Below, piece by piece: positions 5,614 through 12,380 of a stretch of 32,044 nucleotides of DNA (position 1 is its first letter; each line of letters begins with the position of its first letter). The DNA comes from a virus. The position numbers and the translations under genes were made by a program. The notes under the pieces are model-generated. The model worked only from the letters and a program-made list of their open reading frames with translations, had not been told where the DNA came from and did no database searches. Location: IMG/VR virus record IMGVR_UViG_3300037628_000127, positions 1-32,044 of that record; one strand, given 5' to 3'.

Positions 5614-5721
5614 ATGAAGCTTATAGAAGTTCCAAGATTTCTTTATATTATGCTTTGGATAAATTCCTGTTTATTGGTTATTAGTTCTTTCATAGGAATA
5701 GTGAGCTTTTTTGGGTGCTAA
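5614..5721 (+). CDS. 35-residue single-span membrane peptide, relative of 3364-3477
   Basis: A GAGG ribosome site precedes the ATG. Residues 9-33 form a single hydrophobic span. The core Y-I-M-L-W-I-N-S-C-L-L-V-I (11-23) aligns without gaps to residues 14-26 of the other tiny membrane peptide, with 9 identities. The end of the gene contains TTTTTT at 5707-5712, where the next frame (5711-5887) begins. It could therefore also be read as the N-terminal half of a frameshift fusion. Holin-like or exclusion roles are possible and unproven. Confidence 0.6.
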   Translation: MKLIEVPRFLYIMLWINSCLLVISSFIGIVSFFGC

Positions 5722-5887
5722 CAAAACGAAACGTGCAATAGAAGTCTTGACGACTGAATTAGATGATGTTATATACGTCAATATGAAGGAAAGAATACAA
5801 GGAAGATATTATGGTGAGCAGGCGGCAAGGTTTGACGAGTTGGTTAGAAAGGGAATAATAGTAAATGAACCGCAGACTATTTCTTAA
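5711..5887 (+). CDS. 58-residue hypothetical protein, TTG start or frameshift product
   Basis: Reading from TTG at 5711 gives 58 codons with good coding character (GANKTKRAIEVLTTELDDV, then a charged helical C-terminus). The frame is closed upstream by TGA at 5702. AGGAA at 5694-5698 is 12 bases away, so initiation is marginal. A +1 slip on the TTTTTT of the preceding gene would fuse it to the membrane peptide. It overlaps the next gene by 23 bp. An internal ATG at 5783 lacks a ribosome site. No family is recognised. Confidence 0.5.
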   Translation: MGANKTKRAIEVLTTELDDVIYVNMKERIQGRYYGEQAARFDELVRKGIIVNEPQTIS

Positions 5888-6227
5888 ACTGTTAGGCGTA
5901 TCACCTGTCTTGCCGAGCGTATTGATGGCGAAGGAGAAACTCGGCGCGTTTGACAGGCGATTTCCGGTAGAGTTTACTCCTGACGAGAAGAAGTTTACAT
6001 GGGTTATCGGGAGAGGCAATCCTGAATCATTTGATGCACCCGAATCGTTTGCAATATGGACTGAAATGTGGGATTGCCAAACAAAGCACAAATTAACATT
6101 TGACGAAAATATGGAGTGTGTAAAACGTGAAGAATTCGAGCAATTCCCGTTTGTTGTGTTTTCAGGGGAACAGAGTTATGTTGGTGATATAAGTTTTGTT
6201 GAACGAAAGATATTGCATAGATATTGA
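5865..6227 (+). CDS. Protein with Tat-like signal peptide
   Basis: A 120-residue protein whose first 22 residues are MNRRLFLKLLGVSPVLPSVL. This has a twin-arginine R-R-x-F-L-K motif, a hydrophobic stretch and a proline-rich end, as in Tat signal peptides. The remainder is a small globular domain rich in aromatic residues (FTWVIGRGN, SFAIWTEMWDC) with no recognised family. If functional, it would be exported folded to the host periplasm or anchored in the membrane, which is unusual for a phage protein. It is the last gene before the strong terminator. Confidence 0.65.
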   Translation: MNRRLFLKLLGVSPVLPSVLMAKEKLGAFDRRFPVEFTPDEKKFTWVIGRGNPESFDAPESFAIWTEMWDCQTKHKLTFDENMECVKREEFEQFPFVVFSGEQSYVGDISFVERKILHRY

Positions 6228-6290
6228 CAATTTAAGAATATGGGTTAACTGACAGCCTGGCCGGGCTGAGGTTACTAAAGAACGAATCAC

Positions 6291-6329
6291 AAGCGCAAGT
6301 AGGTGCCTACTCACCTCTTGCGCTTTTTT
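6291..6329 (+). terminator. Strong intrinsic terminator
   Basis: AAGCGCAAG (6291-6299) pairs with CTTGCGCTT (6317-6325), and the inner arm AGGTG (6301-6305) pairs with CACCT (6312-6316). T6300 is bulged and the loop is six bases, followed by TTTT. It closes the small-gene block just before the large terminase gene. A smaller hairpin, CAGCC/GGCTG, lies at 6253-6268. Confidence 0.88.
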
Positions 6330-6346
6330 CGTTGCCCACTGAAATT

Positions 6347-7975
6347 ATGAAAGAATCAATAATAAATCTCGATGACCCGAAGGTAACTGAGCAGTTTATG
6401 ATAGCGGACTCTGCTTTCTGGGCGGAGAAGTCTCATATCAGTCTATTGGGCGGTACGATATTCACTTTGGACGACTGCAAGTACCTTGCGGATATTATGC
6501 GGTCACAAGCCGACGAGAAGGTGATAATGAAAGGCGCTCAAGCCAGAATCACTACTATTTTTATGATAGATGCTATCCATGGACTCATACACAATCTTTA
6601 CCCTCAGGGAGTCATATATTACTTCCCGACCGAAAAGGCGGTCGAAGGATTTTCAAAGACACGGTTCGGGCCTTTAGTGGCTGATAACCCTGCGATACGA
6701 AGGCATTTGCAAAATACCAACTCAGTCTCAATCAAGAGAGTGGGCAAGACTTTCCTTTCACTTTTAGGCGCTAAAGCCACCCAATCTCTGCAAGGGACAA
6801 AGAAGGACGGAACATCAGTAAGGTCAACTCCTGCCGACTACATCATAAGAGATGAACGCGACCTGTTCGATGAATCGATGGTACGAATGACTAAAGATAG
6901 GTTACAGAATAGTAAAATAGCCAAAGAGGTTGATTTGGGTACTCCGACTATTCCCGATTTCGGTATTTCAAAGTCTTTTAACGAGTCCGACCAGAGGTAT
7001 TGGAAGATACCCTGTCAGTGTGGTAAGTGGACTTGTATAGTTGAAGAGTTTCCTCAATCGATAAGGTTCAAAGATAACGAACCGTACTTCGCTTGTATAA
7101 AATGTGGTGACGAGATTTATCCCAGAGACGGCCAGTGGGTGGCCAAGTACCCCGACAGGAGAGTTGCAGGCTGGCTGGTAAGTCACTTCATTACTCCTAA
7201 CATTAAATTAAGAAAGGTAATGACCCGATGGGAACACGACCAGAGAGAAGGGAAGATAGGAGAATTCTATAATGGCGTTTTGGGACTACCATTTATACCA
7301 GCCGAAAACCGCCTTCGCCACAGTGATGTCTATGCCTGCTGTGGCAATGATGTTATGCGTACCGATGTATCTATTTCAGAGACTGCCCTCGGCGCTGATA
7401 TTGGCAAACATTATCATACTATTGTTATTGCTGAGAAGTTGGATACAAAACGCGCTAAAATCATCTACCTCGCAAGAGTCAAAGGCTTTCAGGCCATCCA
7501 CGACATCGCAAAAAAGTACAATGTAAAGAGTGCCGTCATTGACAGACGGCCTTACGAAGAGGAATTTACCAACTTCCAGAACGCTGCGAAGTTCAGGGTC
7601 TTCGGGGCAGAGTATAAGGACAGGCAGAAAGATTTCCTGAAGACCGACGAAAAGACCGGAACTTATTCACTTCTGAGAAATCAGATATTCGATAAGACTC
7701 ACGCGTGGATAAAGAATAAGGAAATTGAGCTTCCCAGAAAGAGTGCAGAGGTCGATGAGTTCGTAAAGCAGATGTGTAATTGCGCGAAAGTCTTAGAGGA
7801 GAACGAGGCGGGTGACAGAGTTTACAGGTACATAAAGCTCGGTGATGACCATTACAGAAGTGCGGTCAATTACTTATACATGGCCCTGCAAGACCTGACA
7901 GCCTATCAGGGTATGAATACCCCTGGATGGGGAGTTGAAGAAGAAGTTAAAGACTGGAATCCGTTATTGGTATGA
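6347..7975 (+). CDS. terL: Terminase large subunit (GpA/T7-type)
   Basis: ATP-driven DNA packaging motor and nuclease. From the ATG at 6347 it is 542 residues. A TTG at 6332 would add five residues; neither start has a ribosome site, and both lie just after the terminator. The ATPase has a deviant Walker A-like KGAQARIT (residues 62-69) and a Walker B region IIRDERDLFDE (166-176). A zinc-ribbon insert (C-Q-C...C, then C-I-K-C, about residues 223-253) lies between the ATPase and the nuclease, as in lambda gpA-type enzymes. RNase H-like nuclease acidic residues fit GADIG (D351), VIDRR (D399) and GDDH (500-502). It is followed by coupled small genes and the portal, the usual order. Confidence 0.92.
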   Translation: MKESIINLDDPKVTEQFMIADSAFWAEKSHISLLGGTIFTLDDCKYLADIMRSQADEKVIMKGAQARITTIFMIDAIHGLIHNLYPQGVIYYFPTEKAVEGFSKTRFGPLVADNPAIRRHLQNTNSVSIKRVGKTFLSLLGAKATQSLQGTKKDGTSVRSTPADYIIRDERDLFDESMVRMTKDRLQNSKIAKEVDLGTPTIPDFGISKSFNESDQRYWKIPCQCGKWTCIVEEFPQSIRFKDNEPYFACIKCGDEIYPRDGQWVAKYPDRRVAGWLVSHFITPNIKLRKVMTRWEHDQREGKIGEFYNGVLGLPFIPAENRLRHSDVYACCGNDVMRTDVSISETALGADIGKHYHTIVIAEKLDTKRAKIIYLARVKGFQAIHDIAKKYNVKSAVIDRRPYEEEFTNFQNAAKFRVFGAEYKDRQKDFLKTDEKTGTYSLLRNQIFDKTHAWIKNKEIELPRKSAEVDEFVKQMCNCAKVLEENEAGDRVYRYIKLGDDHYRSAVNYLYMALQDLTAYQGMNTPGWGVEEEVKDWNPLLV

Positions 7976-8184
7976 GTGAATGGTGTGCATATTGCGAAGA
8001 AGACAAAGAGGTAGGAATGCCTTTAGATGTTGAAGGCAGATTTGTTACCGAAAACAATTTACATTACATTGTTAAGATTACCGCATTAAATGGATTTATA
8101 TGTAGGGATTGTGGTAAAGCGATGATGGAGAGTATTAAAAAGAGCAAGGTTTTGTGGAAAGAAACTGTATTAAGTAAAGGATAA
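7972..8184 (+). CDS. Small zinc-ribbon protein
   Basis: A 70-residue protein coupled to the terminase stop (ATGA). It has C-A-Y-C near the N-terminus (residues 5-8) and C-R-D-C-G (44-48), with a strand-rich linker, forming a zinc ribbon of roughly 40 residues. The C-terminal helix is Lys-rich. The specific family is not recognised. Its position suggests a packaging accessory or a simple phage-borne ribbon protein. Confidence 0.65.
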   Translation: MSEWCAYCEEDKEVGMPLDVEGRFVTENNLHYIVKITALNGFICRDCGKAMMESIKKSKVLWKETVLSKG

Positions 8185-8188
8185 GCTA

Positions 8189-8611
8189 ATGGCAGGTGCA
8201 GCAGTATTAAATATAAAACTTAAAGTGACAGGATTAGGTCAGGAGATAACTTACGGTGTTGACTCCGAGGGCAATCCTGAAGACCTGACCTTAACAGTAC
8301 CTACGGAATATACACCGAGTCGTCTTGTCGTAGCTACCGCTACCGCGACTGCTTTGCAACTTAGTGACTTAGCTCCGCAGATAGCACTTACGAAGATGAC
8401 TTACCTGTATATTAAGGCATTGTCCGGTACTATTTATTTACAATTGGATACTGCGGGGACGACTACATTTGCCGAAGCCGCTGCTCACATCGTCTTGCAG
8501 AGCGGTGACGCTAATCTTATCTCTATAAATCCGGCTGGTAACTTAGGCGTAACTATAGACGCTGCTTCAAATACGGATACATTCGAGTTTCTTTTACTTG
8601 GAAAGGCTTAA
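8189..8611 (+). CDS. Beta-rich putative virion protein
   Basis: A 140-residue protein with AAGGA 9 bases upstream. It is rich in Thr, Ala, Val and Leu with alternating strand patterns, such as LKVTGLGQEITYGVD and YIKALSGTIYLQL, and a Gly-rich end (DTFEFLLLGKA). It has no Cys or catalytic motif. Length and composition suit a small capsid-decoration or tail-associated protein. The family is not recognised. It sits between terminase and portal genes. Confidence 0.65.
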   Translation: MAGAAVLNIKLKVTGLGQEITYGVDSEGNPEDLTLTVPTEYTPSRLVVATATATALQLSDLAPQIALTKMTYLYIKALSGTIYLQLDTAGTTTFAEAAAHIVLQSGDANLISINPAGNLGVTIDAASNTDTFEFLLLGKA

Positions 8612-8613
8612 TC

Positions 8614-8835
8614 ATGGGCGGTGCATTGAGAACAACAAGAACAAAACTGCCACCTGCTGCTGCACCGGCACCGAGTCCTGTACCTCTGGACGTTGAGGTA
8701 TTGGAAAAGGAGCGTGCGCGACGCAGGCAGAAACTAAGACAGTTCGGACGGCAGGGGACTATTCTTACTGGCGGTGGTCTTGGAACTTCTGACGAAGCTT
8801 CGCAAAAAGGAACGTTACTCGGTGGGAGTGCATAA
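8614..8835 (+). CDS. Small basic phage head-region protein
   Basis: A 73-residue protein, two bases after the previous stop, with AAAGG upstream. A Pro/Ala-rich linker (residues 13-27) leads to an Arg-rich helix (EKERARRRQKLRQ) and then GRQGTILTGGGLG and GTLLGG. The 'R-x-x-T-I-L-T-G...K-x-T-L-L-G' pattern is common in small proteins beside podovirus terminase or portal genes. Function is unknown; binding to the connector or DNA is a guess. Confidence 0.65.
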   Translation: MGGALRTTRTKLPPAAAPAPSPVPLDVEVLEKERARRRQKLRQFGRQGTILTGGGLGTSDEASQKGTLLGGSA

Positions 8836-9008
8836 TGGTAAAAAAAGTACTAATGTATCGTAGTCGTAAGGTAACGGATTTAGACAGAAAAGAATTATTG
8901 GAACTTGTCGAGTATTTACATCAAGAAGTAGAAGACGAAAGAAAATCTCATACTCAGTCTATGAATATGTCGAGGATGTGCAGACAGGAAAGGGCGAGAA
9001 TAGCATGA
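8835..9008 (+). CDS. 57-residue charged hypothetical protein
   Basis: Starts in a TAATG overlap with the previous gene and ends in an ATGA overlap with the portal gene. The product is a mostly helical, highly charged peptide (LDRKELLELVEYLHQEVEDERKS) ending in an Arg-rich segment. Probably a short coiled coil. No family is recognised. The double coupling and continuous coding character support it. Confidence 0.58.
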   Translation: MVKKVLMYRSRKVTDLDRKELLELVEYLHQEVEDERKSHTQSMNMSRMCRQERARIA

Positions 9009-10753
9009 GTGGACAATGCAGCATACTCTTAAGGCAGAGACAACTCGAAGAGGTCAAGTGTGACTACGAACCTTTACAGCAGTTGGCTGCCAAGTACGTC
9101 AACAACCGCAGGGAACTGATGCGTGATTCCCAGAGATACGATAAGAAAGGCCAGAAGCATGGTAAGGATATATTTGATGCTTCTGCTTCGTTGGCTTTGG
9201 CTACGTGGCGAGATGGGATGCAGGGATTCATGGTATCGGAATCCTTGAGATGGTTCAAATCTCGGATGAGCGATTACCGACTAAATGATATTGATGAAGT
9301 GAGAATATTCCTTGCCGAATACGACGAGGCAATGTATGCGGCTTATGAAAGAAGTAATTTCTATTCGGTAGTAAACGAATGGTTTAACGACTCTGGCTCA
9401 GTCGGTACGGCCACAATGTACGTCGAAGAGGATATTAAAGGCGGTACGACAATCCATACACCAATCCACCTGAGAGAAGTATTTATAGCAGAGAATAGAT
9501 TCCAGAATGTTGACGTTCTTTTCAGGAAGTTCTTCTTAACTGCAAGGCAGGCAATGCAGAAATTTGGTGAGAGTAACTTAACTTCGGACGTAATCTCTAA
9601 TGCAGCGAATAACCCTGAGAAGAAACATGAATTCATACACGCAGTCTATCCCAATGATGAGCGACAGTTTGGCTCTATCACTTCTACTAACAAAGCGTAT
9701 AAGTCGGTTTATGTTCAGACTAAAGGAAGCACAGGCGGTTTGAATGAACCCAACCAAACATCAGAGGTCTTACTTGCTGGCAATACAGGTCAGAATGACC
9801 AGAATCTAATAGCGAGAGAAAGTGGTTACGATGTATTCCCCTACGCTGTGTGGCGGTTCAGAAAGAACTCGGATGAAGTTTACGGTCGTTCTCCGGCGAT
9901 GGACTTTATGACGCCTATCCAAAAGCTCGATGTTATTGGTAAGACTCTTTTGCAAGCCGCACACTTATCTGTCCGTCCTGCAAGGAACGTCCCTGAACGG
10001 ATGCGTGGTCATGTGAGAATGGATGCCGATGGAAATAACTACTTTGAAAAAGGCGGCGACCAGATTTCAGTAATCAGTTCAGGCGTAAACTTTCCAGTAG
10101 GAATTGATAGAGAAGAAAGGTATGAAGCATTTATAAAGCAAGGCTATAATGTAGAGTTTTTCAGGACATTTATCGGAAGGCAGGGCGAAGCGACGAGAGA
10201 AGAGATACTACAGATAAAAGCGGAACAGGCACAGTTAATGGGTTCTCAGGTTGATAGACTTACTAAAGACGGACTCAGTAAGAACTTCGATATAGTAGCT
10301 GGTATAGAAAATGAGGCAGGTCGTTTACCTGAACCGCCCCAGATACTTGTCGATAGGATTGAAGAAGAAAAAGAACGTGGCGCACAGAGGACTAAAATAA
10401 ACATTCGTTTCACCGGCCCCTTAGCACAGGCACAGAGACGTATGTTTGAGTTACAGCCGGTAAAAGAAGGTTTGCGGGAATTTGCCGAAGCGTCTGTTTT
10501 CTTCCCGAACATATTCGATAGGGTAAACGAACTAAAACTCTCAGAGAAAATTGGCGATAGTACCGGCTTCCCGCAGGATATTATGAATACCGACGAAGAG
10601 ATAATAGAGAAAAGGAAGCAAGATGCGGAAGCGTTGGCACAACAGCAACAATTAGAACTTTTAGGTCAAGCGGCTGATGCTGTGCCGAAACTCAACAAAA
10701 CGACTGAAGAAGGTAGCCCATTAGAGGCAATAGGGGAGGCTGTAGGAGTATGA
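9005..10753 (+). CDS. Portal / head-tail connector protein
   Basis: A 582-residue portal of the podovirus head-to-tail connector family. It forms the dodecameric ring through which DNA enters and leaves the capsid. ATG 9005 is chosen because it overlaps the previous TGA; a GTG at 8978 has its GAGG too close. The N-terminus is helical and begins with the RQRQLEEVK region. The middle contains the family-like segments YPNDERQFG, YAVWRFRKNSDEVYGRSPAMD and IQKLDVIGKTLLQAA. The C-terminal part has long helices (EEILQIKAEQAQLMG) and ends in a Gln-rich tail. Length suits the family (500-700). Confidence 0.9.
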   Translation: MSGQCSILLRQRQLEEVKCDYEPLQQLAAKYVNNRRELMRDSQRYDKKGQKHGKDIFDASASLALATWRDGMQGFMVSESLRWFKSRMSDYRLNDIDEVRIFLAEYDEAMYAAYERSNFYSVVNEWFNDSGSVGTATMYVEEDIKGGTTIHTPIHLREVFIAENRFQNVDVLFRKFFLTARQAMQKFGESNLTSDVISNAANNPEKKHEFIHAVYPNDERQFGSITSTNKAYKSVYVQTKGSTGGLNEPNQTSEVLLAGNTGQNDQNLIARESGYDVFPYAVWRFRKNSDEVYGRSPAMDFMTPIQKLDVIGKTLLQAAHLSVRPARNVPERMRGHVRMDADGNNYFEKGGDQISVISSGVNFPVGIDREERYEAFIKQGYNVEFFRTFIGRQGEATREEILQIKAEQAQLMGSQVDRLTKDGLSKNFDIVAGIENEAGRLPEPPQILVDRIEEEKERGAQRTKINIRFTGPLAQAQRRMFELQPVKEGLREFAEASVFFPNIFDRVNELKLSEKIGDSTGFPQDIMNTDEEIIEKRKQDAEALAQQQQLELLGQAADAVPKLNKTTEEGSPLEAIGEAVGV

Positions 10754-10905
10754 GGTACGAAAAAGGAACTGACATAAAAGGCAATGAGGCTTACATAGAT
10801 ACCAGAATGGGAAGGTTTGTATCCAAAGAAGAATACGAAGAGGATAAAAGAACCGGAGATGACGGTTACGAAGACCTCGACGGTGAATGGTGGAGAATAT
10901 TCTAA
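10750..10905 (+). CDS. 51-residue acidic hypothetical protein
   Basis: Starts in an ATGA overlap with the portal stop and has GGAG upstream, though close to the ATG. It is acidic and Tyr/Gly/Asp-rich (SKEEYEEDKRTGDDGYEDLD) and ends in an aromatic W-W-R-I-F. The acidic middle contrasts with the very basic peptide encoded next. The family is not recognised. Confidence 0.55.
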   Translation: MRYEKGTDIKGNEAYIDTRMGRFVSKEEYEEDKRTGDDGYEDLDGEWWRIF

Positions 10906-10916
10906 AGGAGTAACTA

Positions 10917-10988
10917 ATGCCACATAAGGGAACAAAGCCATACAAAGGTAAAAAAGGACACAAACGACCGAAGAAGGGTAAGAAGTGA
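10917..10988 (+). CDS. 23-residue Lys-rich micro-protein
   Basis: A strong AAAGGAG 7 bases upstream drives a 23-codon frame whose product has 12 Lys or Arg and 2 His (MPHKGTKPYKGKKGHKRPKK and GKK). There are no acidic residues. This is a clear nucleic-acid-binding composition, recalling protamine-like tails. Its stop overlaps the GTG start of the Bbp19-like gene. The strong ribosome site makes translation likely despite the length. Confidence 0.6.
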   Translation: MPHKGTKPYKGKKGHKRPKKGKK

Positions 10989-11284
10989 ACCCTGACCCAA
11001 TAGAAATATATTACAGGAACTGCTTCGGTACAGGTTCAGGAAAAGTAGTCTTAAAGAACCTCTTAATGGAAGCAAGGCTCTTTGAACAGAACGAAACGTC
11101 CGAACAGCAGGCTGTGGAAAACTTTGCAAAGACCATACTCCATAAGATGGGAGAGTATGGCGATACAAGAATGAATGAAAAGTTAATTGACAGGTTATTC
11201 AATATACCAAAACGAAAGGAAAAAATAGGATGGCTACAGAAACTAAAGAGAAAAAAGATGACAAAACTCCAGCGAAAACAGTAA
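10985..11284 (+). CDS. Bbp19-like phage protein
   Basis: A 99-residue protein starting with GTG in a GTGA overlap. The N-terminus (IEIYYRNCFGTGSGKVVLKNLLMEARLF) has the Y-R-x-x-F-G-T-x-x-G-x-x-V-L-x-x-L pattern of the Bbp19 family, found upstream of the scaffold gene in BPP-1-like podoviruses. The C-terminal 20 residues are basic. Function in virion assembly is not established. Its last 55 bp overlap the next gene, a long overlap for this operon. Confidence 0.75.
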   Translation: MNPDPIEIYYRNCFGTGSGKVVLKNLLMEARLFEQNETSEQQAVENFAKTILHKMGEYGDTRMNEKLIDRLFNIPKRKEKIGWLQKLKRKKMTKLQRKQ

Positions 11285-11421
11285 CTCCAAAAAAGAAGAA
11301 AGCTAAAAAGAGAACAGGACCGTCTATCACCGAGTTGTCTTTGCGTCTCGCAGTAGTTGAGACGAGGTTAAGTGCTTTAGTTGACGCATTGAAAAGTTCT
11401 AAAGGATTGAAAGGAATATAA
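11230..11421 (+). CDS. Basic N-terminus, helical C-terminus hypothetical protein
   Basis: A 63-residue protein with AAAGGA about 10 bases upstream, beginning inside the Bbp19-like gene. Residues 1-28 are Lys/Thr/Pro-rich and basic (PKKKKAKKRTG). Residues 32-56 form a heptad-like helix (ELSLRLAVVETRLSALVDAL), suggesting an oligomer with a DNA- or RNA-binding tail. Unrecognised. A similar layout, a basic tail plus a short coiled coil, is common among small podovirus head-region proteins. Confidence 0.6.
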   Translation: MATETKEKKDDKTPAKTVTPKKKKAKKRTGPSITELSLRLAVVETRLSALVDALKSSKGLKGI

Positions 11422-11667
11422 ATGCTGGAAACACAGAAACGAAGGATAACTTGTAAGAAGTGCGGTCTTCTTCATTACAGTAACGAGGACTGTCCGGAAT
11501 ATGCAATCAAGCCTCTCGATGAACATCCTAAATGGACTATCGAGCAGAGCCGAAAGAATGGTACCCCAATCGAAGGTACTATGCGTCGCATGGAGGCACT
11601 GGAAGACCGAGTAAATCAATTAATCGATATAGCAAATAAGGAGAAATTATGCCAGAACCAAGTTTAG
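11422..11667 (+). CDS. Small Cys-containing hypothetical protein
   Basis: An 81-residue protein with AAAGGA upstream, starting at the base after the previous stop. C-K-K-C-G (residues 11-15) and a later C-P (24-25) form part of a metal knuckle. The C-terminal half is a helix (EGTMRRMEALEDRVNQLIDIANK) with coiled-coil character. Its last 19 bp overlap the scaffold gene. No family is recognised. Confidence 0.6.
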   Translation: MLETQKRRITCKKCGLLHYSNEDCPEYAIKPLDEHPKWTIEQSRKNGTPIEGTMRRMEALEDRVNQLIDIANKEKLCQNQV

Positions 11668-12380
11668 TAACAGAAACGCCGCCTGTAGTTGCGTGGCATT
11701 CTGAAGAGAACGCTGAGTTAGTAACTCAACAAAACTGGAAGAGTGGCGATGATGTAATAAGGGACTATAGTGAGTTGCAAAAGTCTGCTTCTACAAGGGT
11801 TAACTTGCTTACAGAGGAGTCGTCCCCGGAAGAGAGGTCTGCTTTCTATACTAAGATAGGAAGGCCGGACACGCCCGAAGGCTATGAGATTACCGAGGTA
11901 CCTGAGAACATAGGATTTGACGAAGATGCTATTAAACAGTTACGGCAGGATGCTTTTGAAGCAGGAGTCCCTAAAGTAGCTTTTGAGACTGTTCTGAAGA
12001 ACTATCTGAACCGCCTATCTGAGCAGGTTGTCCAGACAAGAGTAGATGGCGAAAAGGTTCTCAAGGAAGAGATATGGAAAGGCGATTACGACGCTAATCT
12101 CGAAATAGCCAAGAGGTACGTATCAGAACATTGCAGCGATGAGTTCAAGCAGTATCTCGAAGATACCGGACAGGGGAATAACCCTATATTTGCCAAGCAT
12201 TTTTACGAACAGGGCAAGAAGACGTTAAGCGATACTCTGATAAAAGGCGACCAGAAGGGTAATGGTGACCCCGAATACAAACCTCAATATCCAAATTCAC
12301 CCGATATGTATAAAGCTGGTGACGATGAGGAGTCTAAGAAAGCAAGGGCATACTTTACTGCGAAAGGGTATGTATATTGA
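11649..12380 (+). CDS. Capsid assembly scaffold protein
   Basis: A 243-residue protein with AAGGAG upstream, directly before the capsid region. The segment FYTKIGRPDTPEGYEI (residues 66-81) is the well-known phage scaffold signature (G-R-P-x-T-P-x-G-Y). The rest is mainly charged helices (ASTRVNLLTEE; DAIKQLRQDAFEAGVPK), with an acidic, probably flexible middle and a basic C-terminal part that would contact the capsid protein. It is likely expelled or cleaved during maturation. Two cargo genes separate it from the capsid gene, which is unusual. Confidence 0.85.
   Translation: MPEPSLVTETPPVVAWHSEENAELVTQQNWKSGDDVIRDYSELQKSASTRVNLLTEESSPEERSAFYTKIGRPDTPEGYEITEVPENIGFDEDAIKQLRQDAFEAGVPKVAFETVLKNYLNRLSEQVVQTRVDGEKVLKEEIWKGDYDANLEIAKRYVSEHCSDEFKQYLEDTGQGNNPIFAKHFYEQGKKTLSDTLIKGDQKGNGDPEYKPQYPNSPDMYKAGDDEESKKARAYFTAKGYVY

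Noticed and set aside
6251-6330. Hairpins before the terminase gene as a packaging (cos) site
   Set aside because: The main structure is a standard stem plus T-tract, adequately explained as an intrinsic terminator.
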